From an uncultured Serinicoccus sp. (GTDB lineage Bacteria; Actinomycetota; Actinomycetes; Actinomycetales; Dermatophilaceae): 64,000 bases of DNA. Below the pieces are notes generated by a model. The model ran no database searches, was not told the DNA's origin, and was given only the letters and a program-made list of their open reading frames with translations. Shown piece by piece: positions 17,009 through 27,273 of this stretch. The translations under genes and the position numbers were made by a program. The stretch is from NCBI RefSeq assembly GCF_947500995.1, contig NZ_CANMUA010000001.1, positions 434,001 to 498,000 on the forward strand, written 5' to 3'. Numbering within the stretch: the first letter of the stretch is position 1; every line of letters starts with the position of its first letter.

Positions 17009-18708
17009 GCGTCGTCGCCACCGCCGGTCACGTCGACCACGGCAAGTCGGCCCTGGTCCGCGCGCTCACCGGCATGGAGCCGGACCGCTGGGAGGCCGAG
17101 CGCCGGCGGGGCCTCACCATCGACCTGGGGTATGCCTGGACCACCCTCCCCGAGGTCGGTCCGGTGGCCTTCGTGGACGTCCCGGGGCACCGCCGGTTCA
17201 TTGGCAACATGCTCAGCGGCATCGGGCCGGCGGCGGGGGTGCTGCTCGTCGTGGCCGCCGACGGGGGCTGGAGCGCGCAGTCCGAGGAGCACCTGCGGGC
17301 CGTCCACGCCCTGCGGCTGCGGCACGGCGTGCTCGCGGTCACCCGCACCGACCTCGCCGACCCCGGGCCGACGCTCGCCACGACCCGCGACCGCCTGCGC
17401 GGGACCAGCCTGGAGGGCATACCGGCGGTCACGGTGTCGGCACGCACCGGTGCCGGTGTCCCGCGGCTGCGCGAGGAGCTCACCGCGCTCGTCCGCCGGA
17501 TGCCCGCGCCCCCGGCCGACGCCCCCGTGCGGCTGTGGGTGGACCGCAGCTTCAGCGTGCCCGGCGCCGGGACCGTGGTCACCGGCACCCTGGCCGCCGG
17601 ACGGGTGGGCAGCGGCGACACCCTGGTCCTCGTCCCCGCCCGGGGTGGGCGCGGACGGCCGGTGGTGGTGCGTGGCGTGCACAGCATGGACCGCGCCGTC
17701 CCGGCGGCCCGGGGCCCCGCCCGGGTGGCGCTCAACCTGCGTGGCGTGGAGGTCGCCGAGGTGGGCCGGGGGCAGGCGCTGCTCTCGCCCGAGCACCCCT
17801 GGTGGCCCTCGACCGGGGTCGACGTGCTCCTCGACGACGACCGGCTGCCGGCCGAGGTGAGCCTGCACGTCGGCACGGCCGCGGTCCCCGCCCGCGTGCG
17901 GACGCTCGCCGGGCCCCACGCGCGCCTCTCCTGGGACCCGCACCTGCCCCTCGCGCCGGGCGACCGGCTCATCCTGCGCGAGCCCGGTCGGGAGGGCGCG
18001 CTGGTGGGTGCGCTGGTCCTCGACGCCGTCACCCCGCCGCTGCGCCGCACGGGGGCGGCGCGGCACCGCGCGGCCGCCCTCGGTGCGGCAGCGGGCCGGT
18101 CCGTCGTGGTCGCGGGCCGGGCCGTCTCGTCGGCCACCGCGGGCGCCTGGCGGGAGGCGCTGGTCGAGCTGGTCTCCCGCCAGGCCGCCCGCGACCCGCT
18201 CACCCCGTGGGTGGACGCCGACGCCGCGCTGGCCGAGCTGCGCCGCCGCGTCGGTATGCCGGACCTCGCCACCCTGCGCGCCGTCGCGGCGGGCGCCGGG
18301 CTCACCGCGGAGGGCGGGCGCCTCCTCCGCGACGGACCGGCGCAGGGGACACCGGACGGGCTGGCCGTGGTGCTGGCCCGGCTGCGGGCGGACCCGCTGG
18401 ACTCCCCCACCCGACCCGAGCTGGCGCAGCTCGGGCTGGGCCCGCGCGAGGTCGCGGCCGCGGCGCGCGCGGCCGGCGTGCTGCGGCTGCCGGGTGACGT
18501 GCTGCTGGGCGCCGACGCGGTCGAGGAGACCCTGCGCCGGCTGGACGGGCTGCCGCAGCCCTTCACCCCCGCCCAGGCGCGGGCCACCCTCGGCACCAGC
18601 CGTCGCGTGCTCATCCCGCTGCTGGAGCACCTCGACGCGCGCGGGTTCACCCACCGGGGGGCCGACGGCCGCCGCCGGGTCACCGGCCGCCCGGGCGCCC
18701 AGGGGTGA
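17005..18708 (+). CDS. selB: Selenocysteine-specific elongation factor SelB
   Basis: Brings Sec-tRNA(Sec) to UGA codons marked by a SECIS hairpin. The 567-residue protein begins at once with the GTPase P-loop AGHVDHGKSALV (residues 7-18), then DVPGHRRFI (G3 region), EF-Tu-like domains 2 and 3 to about residue 340, and a C-terminal series of winged-helix domains (about 380-567) for SECIS binding. It overlaps selA by ATGA. The length is slightly below E. coli SelB (614), mainly through shorter linkers. Confidence 0.96.
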   Translation: MSVVATAGHVDHGKSALVRALTGMEPDRWEAERRRGLTIDLGYAWTTLPEVGPVAFVDVPGHRRFIGNMLSGIGPAAGVLLVVAADGGWSAQSEEHLRAVHALRLRHGVLAVTRTDLADPGPTLATTRDRLRGTSLEGIPAVTVSARTGAGVPRLREELTALVRRMPAPPADAPVRLWVDRSFSVPGAGTVVTGTLAAGRVGSGDTLVLVPARGGRGRPVVVRGVHSMDRAVPAARGPARVALNLRGVEVAEVGRGQALLSPEHPWWPSTGVDVLLDDDRLPAEVSLHVGTAAVPARVRTLAGPHARLSWDPHLPLAPGDRLILREPGREGALVGALVLDAVTPPLRRTGAARHRAAALGAAAGRSVVVAGRAVSSATAGAWREALVELVSRQAARDPLTPWVDADAALAELRRRVGMPDLATLRAVAAGAGLTAEGGRLLRDGPAQGTPDGLAVVLARLRADPLDSPTRPELAQLGLGPREVAAAARAAGVLRLPGDVLLGADAVEETLRRLDGLPQPFTPAQARATLGTSRRVLIPLLEHLDARGFTHRGADGRRRVTGRPGAQG

Positions 18709-18731
18709 CCCCGGGCGCGGGCCCGGCTGGC

Positions 18732-18737
18732 TACGCT
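18732..18737 (+). promoter_or_regulatory. Leaderless-type -10 box for selD
   Basis: TACGCT ends 6 bases before ATG 18744. It suggests an internal promoter giving a leaderless selD message in addition to operon read-through. Confidence 0.45.
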
Positions 18738-18743
18738 GCCGGG

Positions 18744-19757
18744 ATGACGGGGAGCACCAGCACGGCACGACCGCGCCTCACCACCCTGGCAGCCGGTGGG
18801 GGCTGCGCCTGCAAGATCCCGGCCGAGCGGCTCGAGCGCCTCGTCGCGGGTCTGGAGGCACCGACCGAGGACTCCCTCGTCGTGGGGCTGGAGCACGGTG
18901 ACGACGCCGCCGCCGTGCGCCTCGACGAGGCCTCCGGCGTCGCGGTGCTCTCCACCGCCGACTTCTTCACCCCGGTCGTGGACGACCCCTTCGACTGGGG
19001 GCGCATCGCGGCCGCCAACGCGTTGTCCGACATCTACGCCATGGGCGGCCGGCCGGTCCTCGCGATCAACCTGCTCGGCTGGCCGGCCGGGCTCGACGAC
19101 GACCTGGCCCGCGAGGTGCTCCGCGGCGGCGCGGCCGTGGCCGCAGAGGCGGGGTGCCCGCTGGCGGGGGGCCACTCCATCACCGCCCCCGAGCCGACCT
19201 ACGGCCTCGCCGTCACCGGCACCGCCCGCCTCGACGCGCTCGTCCGCAACGACGCCGCGACCCCCGGCCTGCCGATCACCCTCACCAAACCACTGGGCAC
19301 CGGGATCCTCAACAACCGGCACGGGCGCACCGGTGAGGTGCACGCGGAGGCGGTCGCGACGATGACCGCCCTCAACCGAGCGGCCTCCGAGGCCGCGGTG
19401 GACGCCGGCGTCCGAGCCGGGACCGACGTCACCGGCTTCGGCCTGCTCGGCCACCTGTGGAAGCTGTGCCGCGCCTCCGGCGTCGGTGCCGAGCTCGAGG
19501 TCGAGGTCGTCCCGACCCTCACGGGCGCCCGCGAGAGCCTCGCAGCGGGCTACCTGCCCGGCGGCAGCCGCCGCAACCTGGAGTGGGTGCGTCCGCACCT
19601 GCAGGTGGGGCCCGGCGTGACCGAGGACGACCTGCACCTGCTCGCCGACGCCCAGACCAGCGGTGGCCTGCTGCTCGTGGGCGAGCTCCCGCCCGGGGTC
19701 GGCACGGTCGTCGGCCGCACCCTGCCCTCCCCCCGCCCGACACTCACCCTGCGCTGA
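18744..19757 (+). CDS. selD: Selenide, water dikinase
   Basis: Makes selenophosphate, the selenium donor for SelA, from selenide and ATP. The 337-residue protein has the N-terminal active-site motif GGGCACKIP with Cys21 and Lys24; the catalytic position is cysteine, not selenocysteine. AIRS-type ATP-binding segments follow (EHGDDAAAV, STADFFTP, NALSDIYAMGG). I chose ATG 18744, which gives the family-typical distance to the active site and has TACGCT 6 bases upstream. GTG 18705, which overlaps the selB stop as GTGA, is a possible alternative adding 13 residues. Confidence 0.95.
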   Translation: MTGSTSTARPRLTTLAAGGGCACKIPAERLERLVAGLEAPTEDSLVVGLEHGDDAAAVRLDEASGVAVLSTADFFTPVVDDPFDWGRIAAANALSDIYAMGGRPVLAINLLGWPAGLDDDLAREVLRGGAAVAAEAGCPLAGGHSITAPEPTYGLAVTGTARLDALVRNDAATPGLPITLTKPLGTGILNNRHGRTGEVHAEAVATMTALNRAASEAAVDAGVRAGTDVTGFGLLGHLWKLCRASGVGAELEVEVVPTLTGARESLAAGYLPGGSRRNLEWVRPHLQVGPGVTEDDLHLLADAQTSGGLLLVGELPPGVGTVVGRTLPSPRPTLTLR

Positions 19758-19771
19758 CGGCAAGGCCCGCC

Positions 19772-19851
19772 CCGGAGGGGCGCGACTGCACCGGGTATGT
19801 CGTGAGATCGCCCTGGCGGGCGACATAGCCGCTGCAGTCGCGCACCTCCGG
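19772..19851. repeat. 80-base imperfect palindrome after selD
   Basis: The arms 19772-19802 and 19821-19851 pair over about 31 bp with three mismatches, around an 18-base centre that itself can fold (TCGCCC/GGGCGA). It begins 14 bases after the selD stop. It could be a factor-independent terminator, though without a T tract, or a REP-like mobile palindrome. Confidence 0.75.
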
Positions 19852-19884
19852 ACGCGCGACCCGGCCGCGTCGGGCGCCGCGCCC

Positions 19885-19890
19885 TACGGT
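19885..19890 (+). promoter_or_regulatory. Leaderless-type -10 box for the aldehyde dehydrogenase
   Basis: TACGGT ends 6 bases before ATG 19897. Confidence 0.55.
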
Positions 19891-19896
19891 GGGGGT

Positions 19897-21330
19897 ATGC
19901 CCGAGCTCACCCTCCCCCTCGTCGCCGGATCCTCCCTCGCGGTCGGCGACACCTACGACAACGTGGACCCGGCCGACGGCTCGGTCATCGGGCAGGTCGC
20001 CCGCGCGGGCGCCGCCGAGGTGGACCAGGCCGTCAGGGCCGCGGCGCGGGCCCAGCCCGGGTGGGCGGCGACCCCCACCGAGCAGCGGGCCGACGCCCTG
20101 ACCCGCCTGGCCGCCCTCGTCGACCGGGACCGCGAGCAGCTCGCCCGCACCGAGTCCCAGGACACCGGCAAGCCGCTGTCCCAGGCCCGCGCCGACGCCA
20201 CCGTCGCCGCCCGCTACTTCCGCTACTACGGCCGTGTCGTCGAGGCGGTCTACGGCGACACCATCCCGCTCGGCCCGGACACCCACGTCTACACCCGGCG
20301 CGAGCCCTACGGCGTCGTCGGCAGCATCGTGGCCTGGAACTACCCGCTCCAGCTCGCGTCCCGGTCCATCGCCGCCGCCACCGCCACCGGCAACGCCGTC
20401 GTGCTCAAGCCCGCCGACGAGACCCCGAGGACGGCGGTGGCGCTGGCCGCCCTGGCCCTGGAGGCGGGGCTGCCGGCGGGCGTCGTCAACGTCGTCCCGG
20501 GTCTGGGCGCCGAGGCGGGCGCGGCCCTGACCGCCCATCCCCAGGTGGCCCACCTCGGCTTCGTGGGGTCCACGCAGACCGGGCGGCAGGTGGCGCACGC
20601 CGCCGCGGAGCGGGTGGTCCCCGCGGTGCTGGAGCTGGGCGGCAAGTCGGCGCACGTCGTCTTCCCGGACGCCGACCTCGACGCCGCCGCCGAGGCCATC
20701 ACCCGCAGCATCCTGCAGAACGCGGGCCAGACCTGCTCCGCCGGGTCCCGGCTCGTCGTGCACGAGGACGTCCGGGCGGAGCTGGTCGCCGCGGTCGCGG
20801 ACCGCTTCCGGGCGACCACCCTCGGCTCCGGCCTGGACGACCCCGACCTCGGGCCCCTCGTGTCCCGGCGCCAGCAGGAACGCGTGCGCGGCTACGTCGA
20901 GGGCGCCTCCAGCGGCGACGTCGTCGTGGGCGGCACGGCCCCGACGCAGGACGACGCCCTCGCCGGCGGGGCGTTCTGGCTCCCCACGCTCATCGACGGG
21001 GTCGACCCGCGCGACCCGATCGCCCAGGAGGAGGTCTTCGGGCCGGTGCTCGTGACCCTGCCCTTCGAGGACGAGACCCAGGCGCTCGCGCTCGCCAACG
21101 GCACGGCATACGGGCTCATCGCCGCGTTGTGGACCCGCGACCTGTCGCGGGCGCACCGCCTGGCGGGTGCGCTCGAGGCCGGTCAGGTCTTCGTCAACAC
21201 CTTCGGTGCCGGCGGCGGCGTCGAGCTGCCGTTCGGCGGGGTCAAGGCGTCCGGCTACGGCCGAGAGAAGGGGATCGAGGCGCTGGCCGGCTTCACCCAC
21301 ACCAAGACCGTGGTGGTCCGGCTGGGCTGA
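19897..21330 (+). CDS. NAD(P)-dependent aldehyde dehydrogenase
   Basis: Oxidises an aldehyde to its acid. The 477-residue protein has the cofactor and catalytic motifs of the superfamily: GSIVAWNYPLQLASR (near 140), LELGGKSAHVVF with the general-base glutamate (near 245), and the catalytic cysteine in NAGQTCSAGSR (near 280), plus EEVFGPVL. Members of this size and with this GNYPL region often act on betaine aldehyde or gamma-aminobutyraldehyde, but the substrate cannot be read here. ATG 19897 is preferred because the -10-like TACGGT sits 6 bases upstream and upstream reading passes through the palindrome. Confidence 0.9.
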   Translation: MPELTLPLVAGSSLAVGDTYDNVDPADGSVIGQVARAGAAEVDQAVRAAARAQPGWAATPTEQRADALTRLAALVDRDREQLARTESQDTGKPLSQARADATVAARYFRYYGRVVEAVYGDTIPLGPDTHVYTRREPYGVVGSIVAWNYPLQLASRSIAAATATGNAVVLKPADETPRTAVALAALALEAGLPAGVVNVVPGLGAEAGAALTAHPQVAHLGFVGSTQTGRQVAHAAAERVVPAVLELGGKSAHVVFPDADLDAAAEAITRSILQNAGQTCSAGSRLVVHEDVRAELVAAVADRFRATTLGSGLDDPDLGPLVSRRQQERVRGYVEGASSGDVVVGGTAPTQDDALAGGAFWLPTLIDGVDPRDPIAQEEVFGPVLVTLPFEDETQALALANGTAYGLIAALWTRDLSRAHRLAGALEAGQVFVNTFGAGGGVELPFGGVKASGYGREKGIEALAGFTHTKTVVVRLG

Positions 21331-21419
21331 GCCCTCCCCCCGCAGGATGAGTCGGCGGTCCGCACGGATCCCTCCACCGGTGGATGTCCGGGCGGGCGTC
21401 GGCTGGTTGACTGACGCCC

Positions 21420-22373
21420 ATGACGACACCACCTGCGCCGTCGCCGTCGGGGACCGGCATCAGCGTCCGCGGCCTCACCAAGACCTTCGGCTCCTTCACC
21501 GCCGTCGACGACCTCAGCTTCGAGGTCGCGCCCGCCCGGGTGACCGGTTTCCTCGGTCCCAACGGCGCCGGCAAGACGACCACCCTGCGCATGCTGCTCG
21601 GCCTGGTGCGCCCCACCTCCGGTGAGGCGCTCATCGGCGGCCGGAGGTATGCCGACCTGTCCGCACCCATGGTCACCGTCGGCGCGGCCCTGGAGGCCAC
21701 CGGCTTCCACCCCGGCCGCAGCGGCCGCAACCACCTGCGGGTGCTCGCGGCGAGCCACGGGATCCCCGACCGCCGGGTCGACGAGCTGCTCGAGCTGGTG
21801 GGCATCCCCGCCGCCGCCCGCAAGAAGGCCGGGGGCTACTCGATGGGGATGCGCCAGCGTCTCGGTCTCGCGGCCGCGTTGCTCGGCGACCCGGACGTGC
21901 TGCTGCTCGACGAGCCGGCCAACGGCCTGGACCCCGAGGGGATCCGCTGGATGCGGGGCTTCATGCGTCACCTGGCCCAGGAGCAGGGCAAGACGGTGCT
22001 GGTCAGCTCCCACCTGCTCGGCGAGGTGGAGCAGACCGTCGAGGACGTCGTCATCATCGCCAACGGGCGGATGGCCCGCCAGGGCACCATCGACGAGCTG
22101 CGGGGCGAGCCGGCGGTGCTGGTCCGGGTGGCCGACCCGGCCGGGCTGGCCGGGGTGCTGCAGGAGGCAGGGCTCGAGGTGCAGCCCGAGGACGGCGGCC
22201 TGCGGGTGTCCGGGGCCGACGGTGCCCGCATCGGGGAGGCCGCGCACGCCGCCGGGCACGCGGTGCACGAGCTGCGCCCGCTCCGCACGGACCTGGAGCG
22301 CCTCTTCCTCGAGCTCACCGAGTCGCCCGAGCACCGCAACCGCAACCTCGCCACCGGGACGGAGGCCGCCTGA
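21420..22373 (+). CDS. ABC transporter ATP-binding protein
   Basis: A 317-residue ATPase with Walker A GPNGAGKT (near residue 45), Q-loop region, signature YSMGMRQRLG, Walker B DVLLLDEPANGLDPEG and the switch His in SSHLL. The last 80-90 residues form the C-terminal extension typical of DrrA/BcrA/CcmA-type exporters that work with a separate permease. Its stop overlaps the permease start (TGATG), so both proteins are made together. Likely exports a peptide, lipid or drug; substrate unknown. Confidence 0.9.
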   Translation: MTTPPAPSPSGTGISVRGLTKTFGSFTAVDDLSFEVAPARVTGFLGPNGAGKTTTLRMLLGLVRPTSGEALIGGRRYADLSAPMVTVGAALEATGFHPGRSGRNHLRVLAASHGIPDRRVDELLELVGIPAAARKKAGGYSMGMRQRLGLAAALLGDPDVLLLDEPANGLDPEGIRWMRGFMRHLAQEQGKTVLVSSHLLGEVEQTVEDVVIIANGRMARQGTIDELRGEPAVLVRVADPAGLAGVLQEAGLEVQPEDGGLRVSGADGARIGEAAHAAGHAVHELRPLRTDLERLFLELTESPEHRNRNLATGTEAA

Positions 22374-23212
22374 TGATCTCGCTCGTGCGCGCCGAGCTGC
22401 GCAAATACTTCACCACCCGCCTGTCCTGGTCGATGCCGCTGGCCATGGCCGTGCTGGGCGGCCTCTTCGCCGCCCTCCAGGGCCTGTTCCTCGCCGTCAT
22501 CGGTGAGTTCCCCGGCCCGGACGGCTCGATGATCGTGCCGTCCGAGATGTTCGGCGAGGACGTCGTGGCGCGCCTCGTCTACACCGGCGGCGTGCAGATC
22601 GGCTACCTGCTCGCGCTCGTGCTCGGCATCCTGTCGATGAGCGGTGAGTTCCGGCACAAGACGATCACCGCCACCCTGCTCGCCGCCCCCCGGCGCGGCC
22701 GGCTCATCGCCGCCAAGCTCGCCTCGGTCGCCGTGATCGTCGCCGTCAACGCCGTGGCCTTCACCCTCGGCAGCGTCGTGGGCGGCGGTCTCACCCTCGC
22801 GCTCGGTGACGTCAGCCTCTTCCCGGACCTGGCCGGCCTGCTCGCGACCTTCGCCCGGATGATCCTCGTCCTCGTGCTCTGGGGGCTCATGGGCTTCGGG
22901 TTGGGGGTGCTCATCACCAACCAGGTGGTGGCCCTCTTCGTCGGCGTCGGCGTCACCCTCCTCGTCGAGCCCCTGCTCGGGTTCGGCCTCACCTTCGTCG
23001 AGCGGCTGGCGGACGCCTCCAAGTTCTTCCCCAGCCAGGCGAGCACGAGCGCCCTCGACCTCTTCGCCGGGGTCGACCCCGGCATGGCCCAGTCGCTGGG
23101 CGGTGCACCGGACGCCCTGTCGTGGGGCTGGGGGACGCTGGTGCTGCTCGGGTACGCCGCGTTCATGGCCGCCCTGGGCTGGCTGCTCACCTCCCGGCGC
23201 GACGTCGCCTGA
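22373..23212 (+). CDS. ABC-2 type transporter permease
   Basis: A 279-residue membrane protein with about six predicted helices (residues 17-40, 80-100, 118-140, 155-180, 185-205 and 250-272). The first helix follows a short cytoplasmic segment (RAELRKYFTTRLSW) typical of ABC-2 permeases paired with BcrA-like ATPases. The conserved GEFRHKTITATLLAAPRR loop after helix two is characteristic. It is translationally coupled to the ATPase gene and followed by a terminator-like hairpin before kgd. Confidence 0.88.
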   Translation: MISLVRAELRKYFTTRLSWSMPLAMAVLGGLFAALQGLFLAVIGEFPGPDGSMIVPSEMFGEDVVARLVYTGGVQIGYLLALVLGILSMSGEFRHKTITATLLAAPRRGRLIAAKLASVAVIVAVNAVAFTLGSVVGGGLTLALGDVSLFPDLAGLLATFARMILVLVLWGLMGFGLGVLITNQVVALFVGVGVTLLVEPLLGFGLTFVERLADASKFFPSQASTSALDLFAGVDPGMAQSLGGAPDALSWGWGTLVLLGYAAFMAALGWLLTSRRDVA

Positions 23213-23215
23213 CCT

Positions 23216-23248
23216 CGCCCCTGCCCCTGCGGCCGGAGGGGCAGGGCG
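23216..23248. terminator. Hairpin after the ABC permease gene
   Basis: CTGCCCCT (23221-23228) pairs with AGGGGCAG (23237-23244) around an 8-base loop, extended by CGCC/GGCG with one bulge. It lies between the ABC operon and kgd. Confidence 0.6.
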
Positions 23249-23319
23249 ATAGGCTGGGCGGCGCACATGCAGCGGACGCATGCTGGTGATCCCCGGACGT
23301 GAGATGAGGCGCTAACCCC

Positions 23320-26300
23320 GTGGCCAACCCGCCGAGCAGCGACACCACCACCGACTTCGGAGCCAACGAGTGGCTCGTGGAGGAGATGCGTGAGCAGTTC
23401 GACCAGGATCCGGGATCGGTCGAACCGTCCTGGAGACGCTACTTCGAGAAGGGCGAGACGGGCCCTGGCAGCAACGGCTCGGGGCCGTCCGACCGCGCGC
23501 AGGACGGCGCGTCCGGCGCGCGGGACCGGGCGGGCAGCAATGGCTCGGACCCGGCACGCGGCTCCACCGAGACCCGCCCGGCCCCCTCCTCCGGACCGAA
23601 GGTGGCGCCGGCGCCACCCCGCAGGTCCTCCGGTGCCCGCGGGACCGGCACGACGTCCGGGAGCGGCACCAGCGGCGCCGACGGGCCCGGGAAGAAGGAC
23701 ACGTCCGGCAGCACGACGGACGAGGCGTCCGGCACCGCGGACGCGACCGGGGGCACGCAGCACAAGAGCGCCCCGTCGACGGAGGGGTCGGGCGAGTCCG
23801 GCGCCACGGACGAGAGCACCAGCACCAACCAGAAGGCACCGATGTCCCGCGAGGCACCCGCCCCGAAGAAGACCGGCCCCCAGGAGGAGGTCACCCTCAC
23901 GCCGTTGCGGGGAGCCGCGGCCCGGGTGGTCTCCAACATGAACAGCTCGCTGGAGGTGCCGACCGCCACGAGCGCCCGCAACCTGCCGGCCAAGCTGCTC
24001 ATCGACAACCGGACGGTCATCAACAACCACCTCGCCCGCAGCCGCGGCGGCAAGGTGAGCTTCACCCACATCATCGGTTACGCCATGGTCCGGGCGCTGC
24101 GCGCGATGCCGGCCATGAACAACGGCTTCGCGCAGGAGAACGGCAAGCCCCAGCTCGTCGAGCCCGCCCACATCAACCTCGGCCTGGCCATCGACGTGCC
24201 GAAGCCGGACGGCACCCGGCAGCTCCTCGTGCCCAGCATCAAGAGCGCCGAGGAGATGAGCTTCTACGAGTTCTGGAGCGCCTACGAGAAGGTGGTGCGC
24301 AAGGCCCGCGACGGCAAGCTCACCCTCGAGGACTTCCAGGGCACCACGATCAGCCTGACCAACCCCGGCGGGATCGGCACCCTGCACTCGGTGCCGCGGC
24401 TCATGCAGGGGCAGGGGGCCATCATCGGCGTCGGGTCGCTGGACTACCCGGCCGAGTGGCAGGGCGCCGCGACCGAGCGCATCCTGGCCAACGGGGTCAG
24501 CAAGATCCTCACGCTGACCTCCACCTACGACCACCGCATCATCCAGGGTGCCCAGTCGGGGGAGTTCCTCAAGATCATGCACCAGCTGCTGCTGGGGCAG
24601 GAGGGCTTCTACGACGACATCTTCACCTCGCTGCGGATCCCCTACGAGCCGATCCGCTGGAACCCGGACATCGCGGCCACGCACGACGACGACATCTCCA
24701 AGCCGAGCCGGATCCAGGAGCTCATCCACGCCTACCGGGTCCGGGGCCACCTCATGGCCGACACCGACCCGCTGGAGTACCGGCAGCGCCGGCACCCCGA
24801 CCTCGCCATCGAGAACCACGGCCTCACCCTGTGGGACCTCGACCGCGAGGTCCCCACCGGCGGGTTCGGGGGCAAGCCACGGCTGAGCCTGCGCCGCATC
24901 CTCGGGATCCTGCGCGACACGTACTGCCGCACGGTCGGCATCGAGTACATGCACATCCAGGACCCCGAGCAGCGTGAGTGGTTCCAGAAGAAGCTCGAGG
25001 TGCCCTTCGAGAAGCCGGCCCCGGCCGAGCAGCTGCGCATCCTGCGCCGCCTCAACGCGGCGGAGGCCTTCGAGACCTTCCTGCAGACCAAGTTCGTGGG
25101 GCAGAAGAGGTTCAGCCTCGAGGGTGGCGAGTCGGTCATCGCCCTGCTGGACAAGGTGCTCAACCGTGCGGCGGACGACGGCCTCACCGAGGTGACGATC
25201 GGTATGCCGCACCGCGGCCGGCTCAACGTCCTCGCCAACCTCGCGGGCAAGTCCTACGGGCAGATCTTCCGCGAGTTCGAGGGCAAGCAGGCGGCCGGCT
25301 CGGTCCAGGGGTCCGGCGACGTGAAGTACCACCTCGGCACCGAGGGCGAGTTCACCACCGAGGACGGCAAGACCACGCGCGTCTACCTCGCGGCCAACCC
25401 CTCGCACCTGGAGGCGGTGAACCCGGTCCTGGAGGGCATCACCCGGGCCAAGCAGGACCGTCTGGTGCGCGAGACCGACGCCGACCTCAGCACCGTGATG
25501 CCGGTGCTCATGCACGGTGACGCGGCCTTCGCCGGACAGGGGGTCGTGCTGGAGACCATGCAGATGTCCGAGCTGCCGGCCTACCGGACCGGCGGGACGC
25601 TGCACGTCGTCATCAACAACCAGGTCGGCTTCACCACCGCCCCGCAGCACTCCCGCTCCTCGGTCTACTGCACCGACCTGGCGCGGACCGTGCAGGCACC
25701 GATCTTCCACGTCAACGGGGACGACCCCGAGGCCGTGGTCCGGGTCGCCGAGCTCGCCTACGAGTTCCGTCAGAAGTTCGGCAAGGACGTCGTCATCGAC
25801 CTGGTGTGCTACCGGCGCCGCGGTCACAACGAGGGGGACGACCCCTCGATGACGCAGCCGCTGATGTACGACCTCATCGAGGCCAAGCGCTCGGTCCGCA
25901 AGCTCTACACCGAGTCGCTCATCGGTCGCGGCGACATCTCGGTCGAGGACGCCGAGGCGGCGCTGCGGGACTACCAGCGCCAGCTCGAGAACGTCTTCAC
26001 CGAGACCAAGAAGGCGCTCAAGGGTGAGAGCGACGACGGCGGGGGCGGGCTGGAGCGACCGCACGCCCAGGAGGAGGGCGACGCGGCGGCCCGGCCGCGA
26101 CCCACCGCGATCTCCGACCAGGCCGTCCGGGACATCGGGGACGCCCTGGCCTCCCCGCCGGAGGACTTCACCGTCCACAGCAAGCTCGGCAAGCTGCTGT
26201 CCTCCCGTCAGCAGATGACCCGCGAGGGCGGGATCGACTGGGCCATGGCCGAGCTCATCGCGTTCGGCTCCCTGGTCACGGAGGGCACCCCGGTCAGGCT

Positions 26301-27273
26301 GGTCGGCCAGGACAGCCGACGCGGCACCTTCGTGCAGCGGCACGCCGTGCTGACCGACAAGGACACCGCCTCCACCTGGACGCCGCTGGACCATCTCACC
26401 GACGACCAGGCCCCCTTCGAGGTCTACGACTCCCTCCTGTCCGAGTTCGCGGCCATGGGCTTCGAGTACGGCTACTCGGTGGAGAAGACCGACGCGCTGG
26501 TGCTCTGGGAGGCGCAGTTCGGCGACTTCGCCAACGGCGCGCAGACGGTCATCGACGAGTTCATCAGCTCCTCGGAGCAGAAGTGGGACCAGCGCAGCTC
26601 GGTCGTGCTGCTCCTGCCGCACGGCTACGAGGGGCAGGGGCCGGACCACTCCTCCGCCCGCATCGAGCGCTTCCTGCAGCAGTGCGCCGAGGACAACATG
26701 AGGGTGGCCTACCCCTCCACCCCCGCGTCCTACTTCCACCTGCTGCGCTCGCACGCCGTCGCGCGGCCGCGCCGTCCGCTCGTGGTCTTCACCCCGAAGG
26801 CCATGCTGCGCCTCAAGGCGGCCGCGAGCGCGGTCGAGGACTTCACCGAGGGCACCTTCGAGCCGGTGCTGCCGGACCGGGTGGAGCTCGACAAGGCCGC
26901 CGTGGACCGGGTGCTCATCGCCTCCAGCAAGCTCGTCTACGACCTGGAGGACGAGCGCACCAAGCGGGAGGACCAGCGGACCGCGATCCTGCGGGTGGAG
27001 CAGCTCTACCCCGTCCCCGGCAAGCAGCTGGCGGCGCTCACCGAGCAGTACCCCGACGCCGAGCTCGTCTGGGTGCAGAACGAGCCGAAGAATCAGGGGG
27101 CGTGGCCGTTCATGGCCCTCAACCTGCCGGAGGCGCTGCACCAGCACGGTGAGGAACGCCCGTTGCGGGTGGTCAGCCGCCCGGCCTCCGCCTCGCCCGC
27201 GACCGGGTCGGCCAAGGTCCACGCCGTCGAGCAGGCTGCCCTGCACGACGAGGCCTTCTCCCGGCGCGCATGA
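23320..27273 (+). CDS. kgd: Multifunctional 2-oxoglutarate decarboxylase/dehydrogenase (KGD, E1-E2 fusion)
   Basis: TCA-cycle enzyme of actinobacteria that fuses a lipoyl-less E2 succinyltransferase core with a thiamine-diphosphate E1. In the 1317 residues: an N-terminal E1-like peptide (1-46, [19 protein letters not shown]), a disordered Gly/Ser/Thr/Pro linker (about 47-185), the E2 catalytic domain (about 190-430) with the DHR motif near 404-406, and the E1 domain (about 450-1317) with [10 protein letters not shown]-like His motifs ([10 protein letters not shown]), [10 protein letters not shown] near 732 and the [12 protein letters not shown] segment. The start is GTG at 23320. The linker is long compared with M. 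smegmatis KGD (total 1227). Regulation by a GarA/OdhI-like FHA protein is expected from the family. Confidence 0.96.
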   Translation: MANPPSSDTTTDFGANEWLVEEMREQFDQDPGSVEPSWRRYFEKGETGPGSNGSGPSDRAQDGASGARDRAGSNGSDPARGSTETRPAPSSGPKVAPAPPRRSSGARGTGTTSGSGTSGADGPGKKDTSGSTTDEASGTADATGGTQHKSAPSTEGSGESGATDESTSTNQKAPMSREAPAPKKTGPQEEVTLTPLRGAAARVVSNMNSSLEVPTATSARNLPAKLLIDNRTVINNHLARSRGGKVSFTHIIGYAMVRALRAMPAMNNGFAQENGKPQLVEPAHINLGLAIDVPKPDGTRQLLVPSIKSAEEMSFYEFWSAYEKVVRKARDGKLTLEDFQGTTISLTNPGGIGTLHSVPRLMQGQGAIIGVGSLDYPAEWQGAATERILANGVSKILTLTSTYDHRIIQGAQSGEFLKIMHQLLLGQEGFYDDIFTSLRIPYEPIRWNPDIAATHDDDISKPSRIQELIHAYRVRGHLMADTDPLEYRQRRHPDLAIENHGLTLWDLDREVPTGGFGGKPRLSLRRILGILRDTYCRTVGIEYMHIQDPEQREWFQKKLEVPFEKPAPAEQLRILRRLNAAEAFETFLQTKFVGQKRFSLEGGESVIALLDKVLNRAADDGLTEVTIGMPHRGRLNVLANLAGKSYGQIFREFEGKQAAGSVQGSGDVKYHLGTEGEFTTEDGKTTRVYLAANPSHLEAVNPVLEGITRAKQDRLVRETDADLSTVMPVLMHGDAAFAGQGVVLETMQMSELPAYRTGGTLHVVINNQVGFTTAPQHSRSSVYCTDLARTVQAPIFHVNGDDPEAVVRVAELAYEFRQKFGKDVVIDLVCYRRRGHNEGDDPSMTQPLMYDLIEAKRSVRKLYTESLIGRGDISVEDAEAALRDYQRQLENVFTETKKALKGESDDGGGGLERPHAQEEGDAAARPRPTAISDQAVRDIGDALASPPEDFTVHSKLGKLLSSRQQMTREGGIDWAMAELIAFGSLVTEGTPVRLVGQDSRRGTFVQRHAVLTDKDTASTWTPLDHLTDDQAPFEVYDSLLSEFAAMGFEYGYSVEKTDALVLWEAQFGDFANGAQTVIDEFISSSEQKWDQRSSVVLLLPHGYEGQGPDHSSARIERFLQQCAEDNMRVAYPSTPASYFHLLRSHAVARPRRPLVVFTPKAMLRLKAAASAVEDFTEGTFEPVLPDRVELDKAAVDRVLIASSKLVYDLEDERTKREDQRTAILRVEQLYPVPGKQLAALTEQYPDAELVWVQNEPKNQGAWPFMALNLPEALHQHGEERPLRVVSRPASASPATGSAKVHAVEQAALHDEAFSRRA

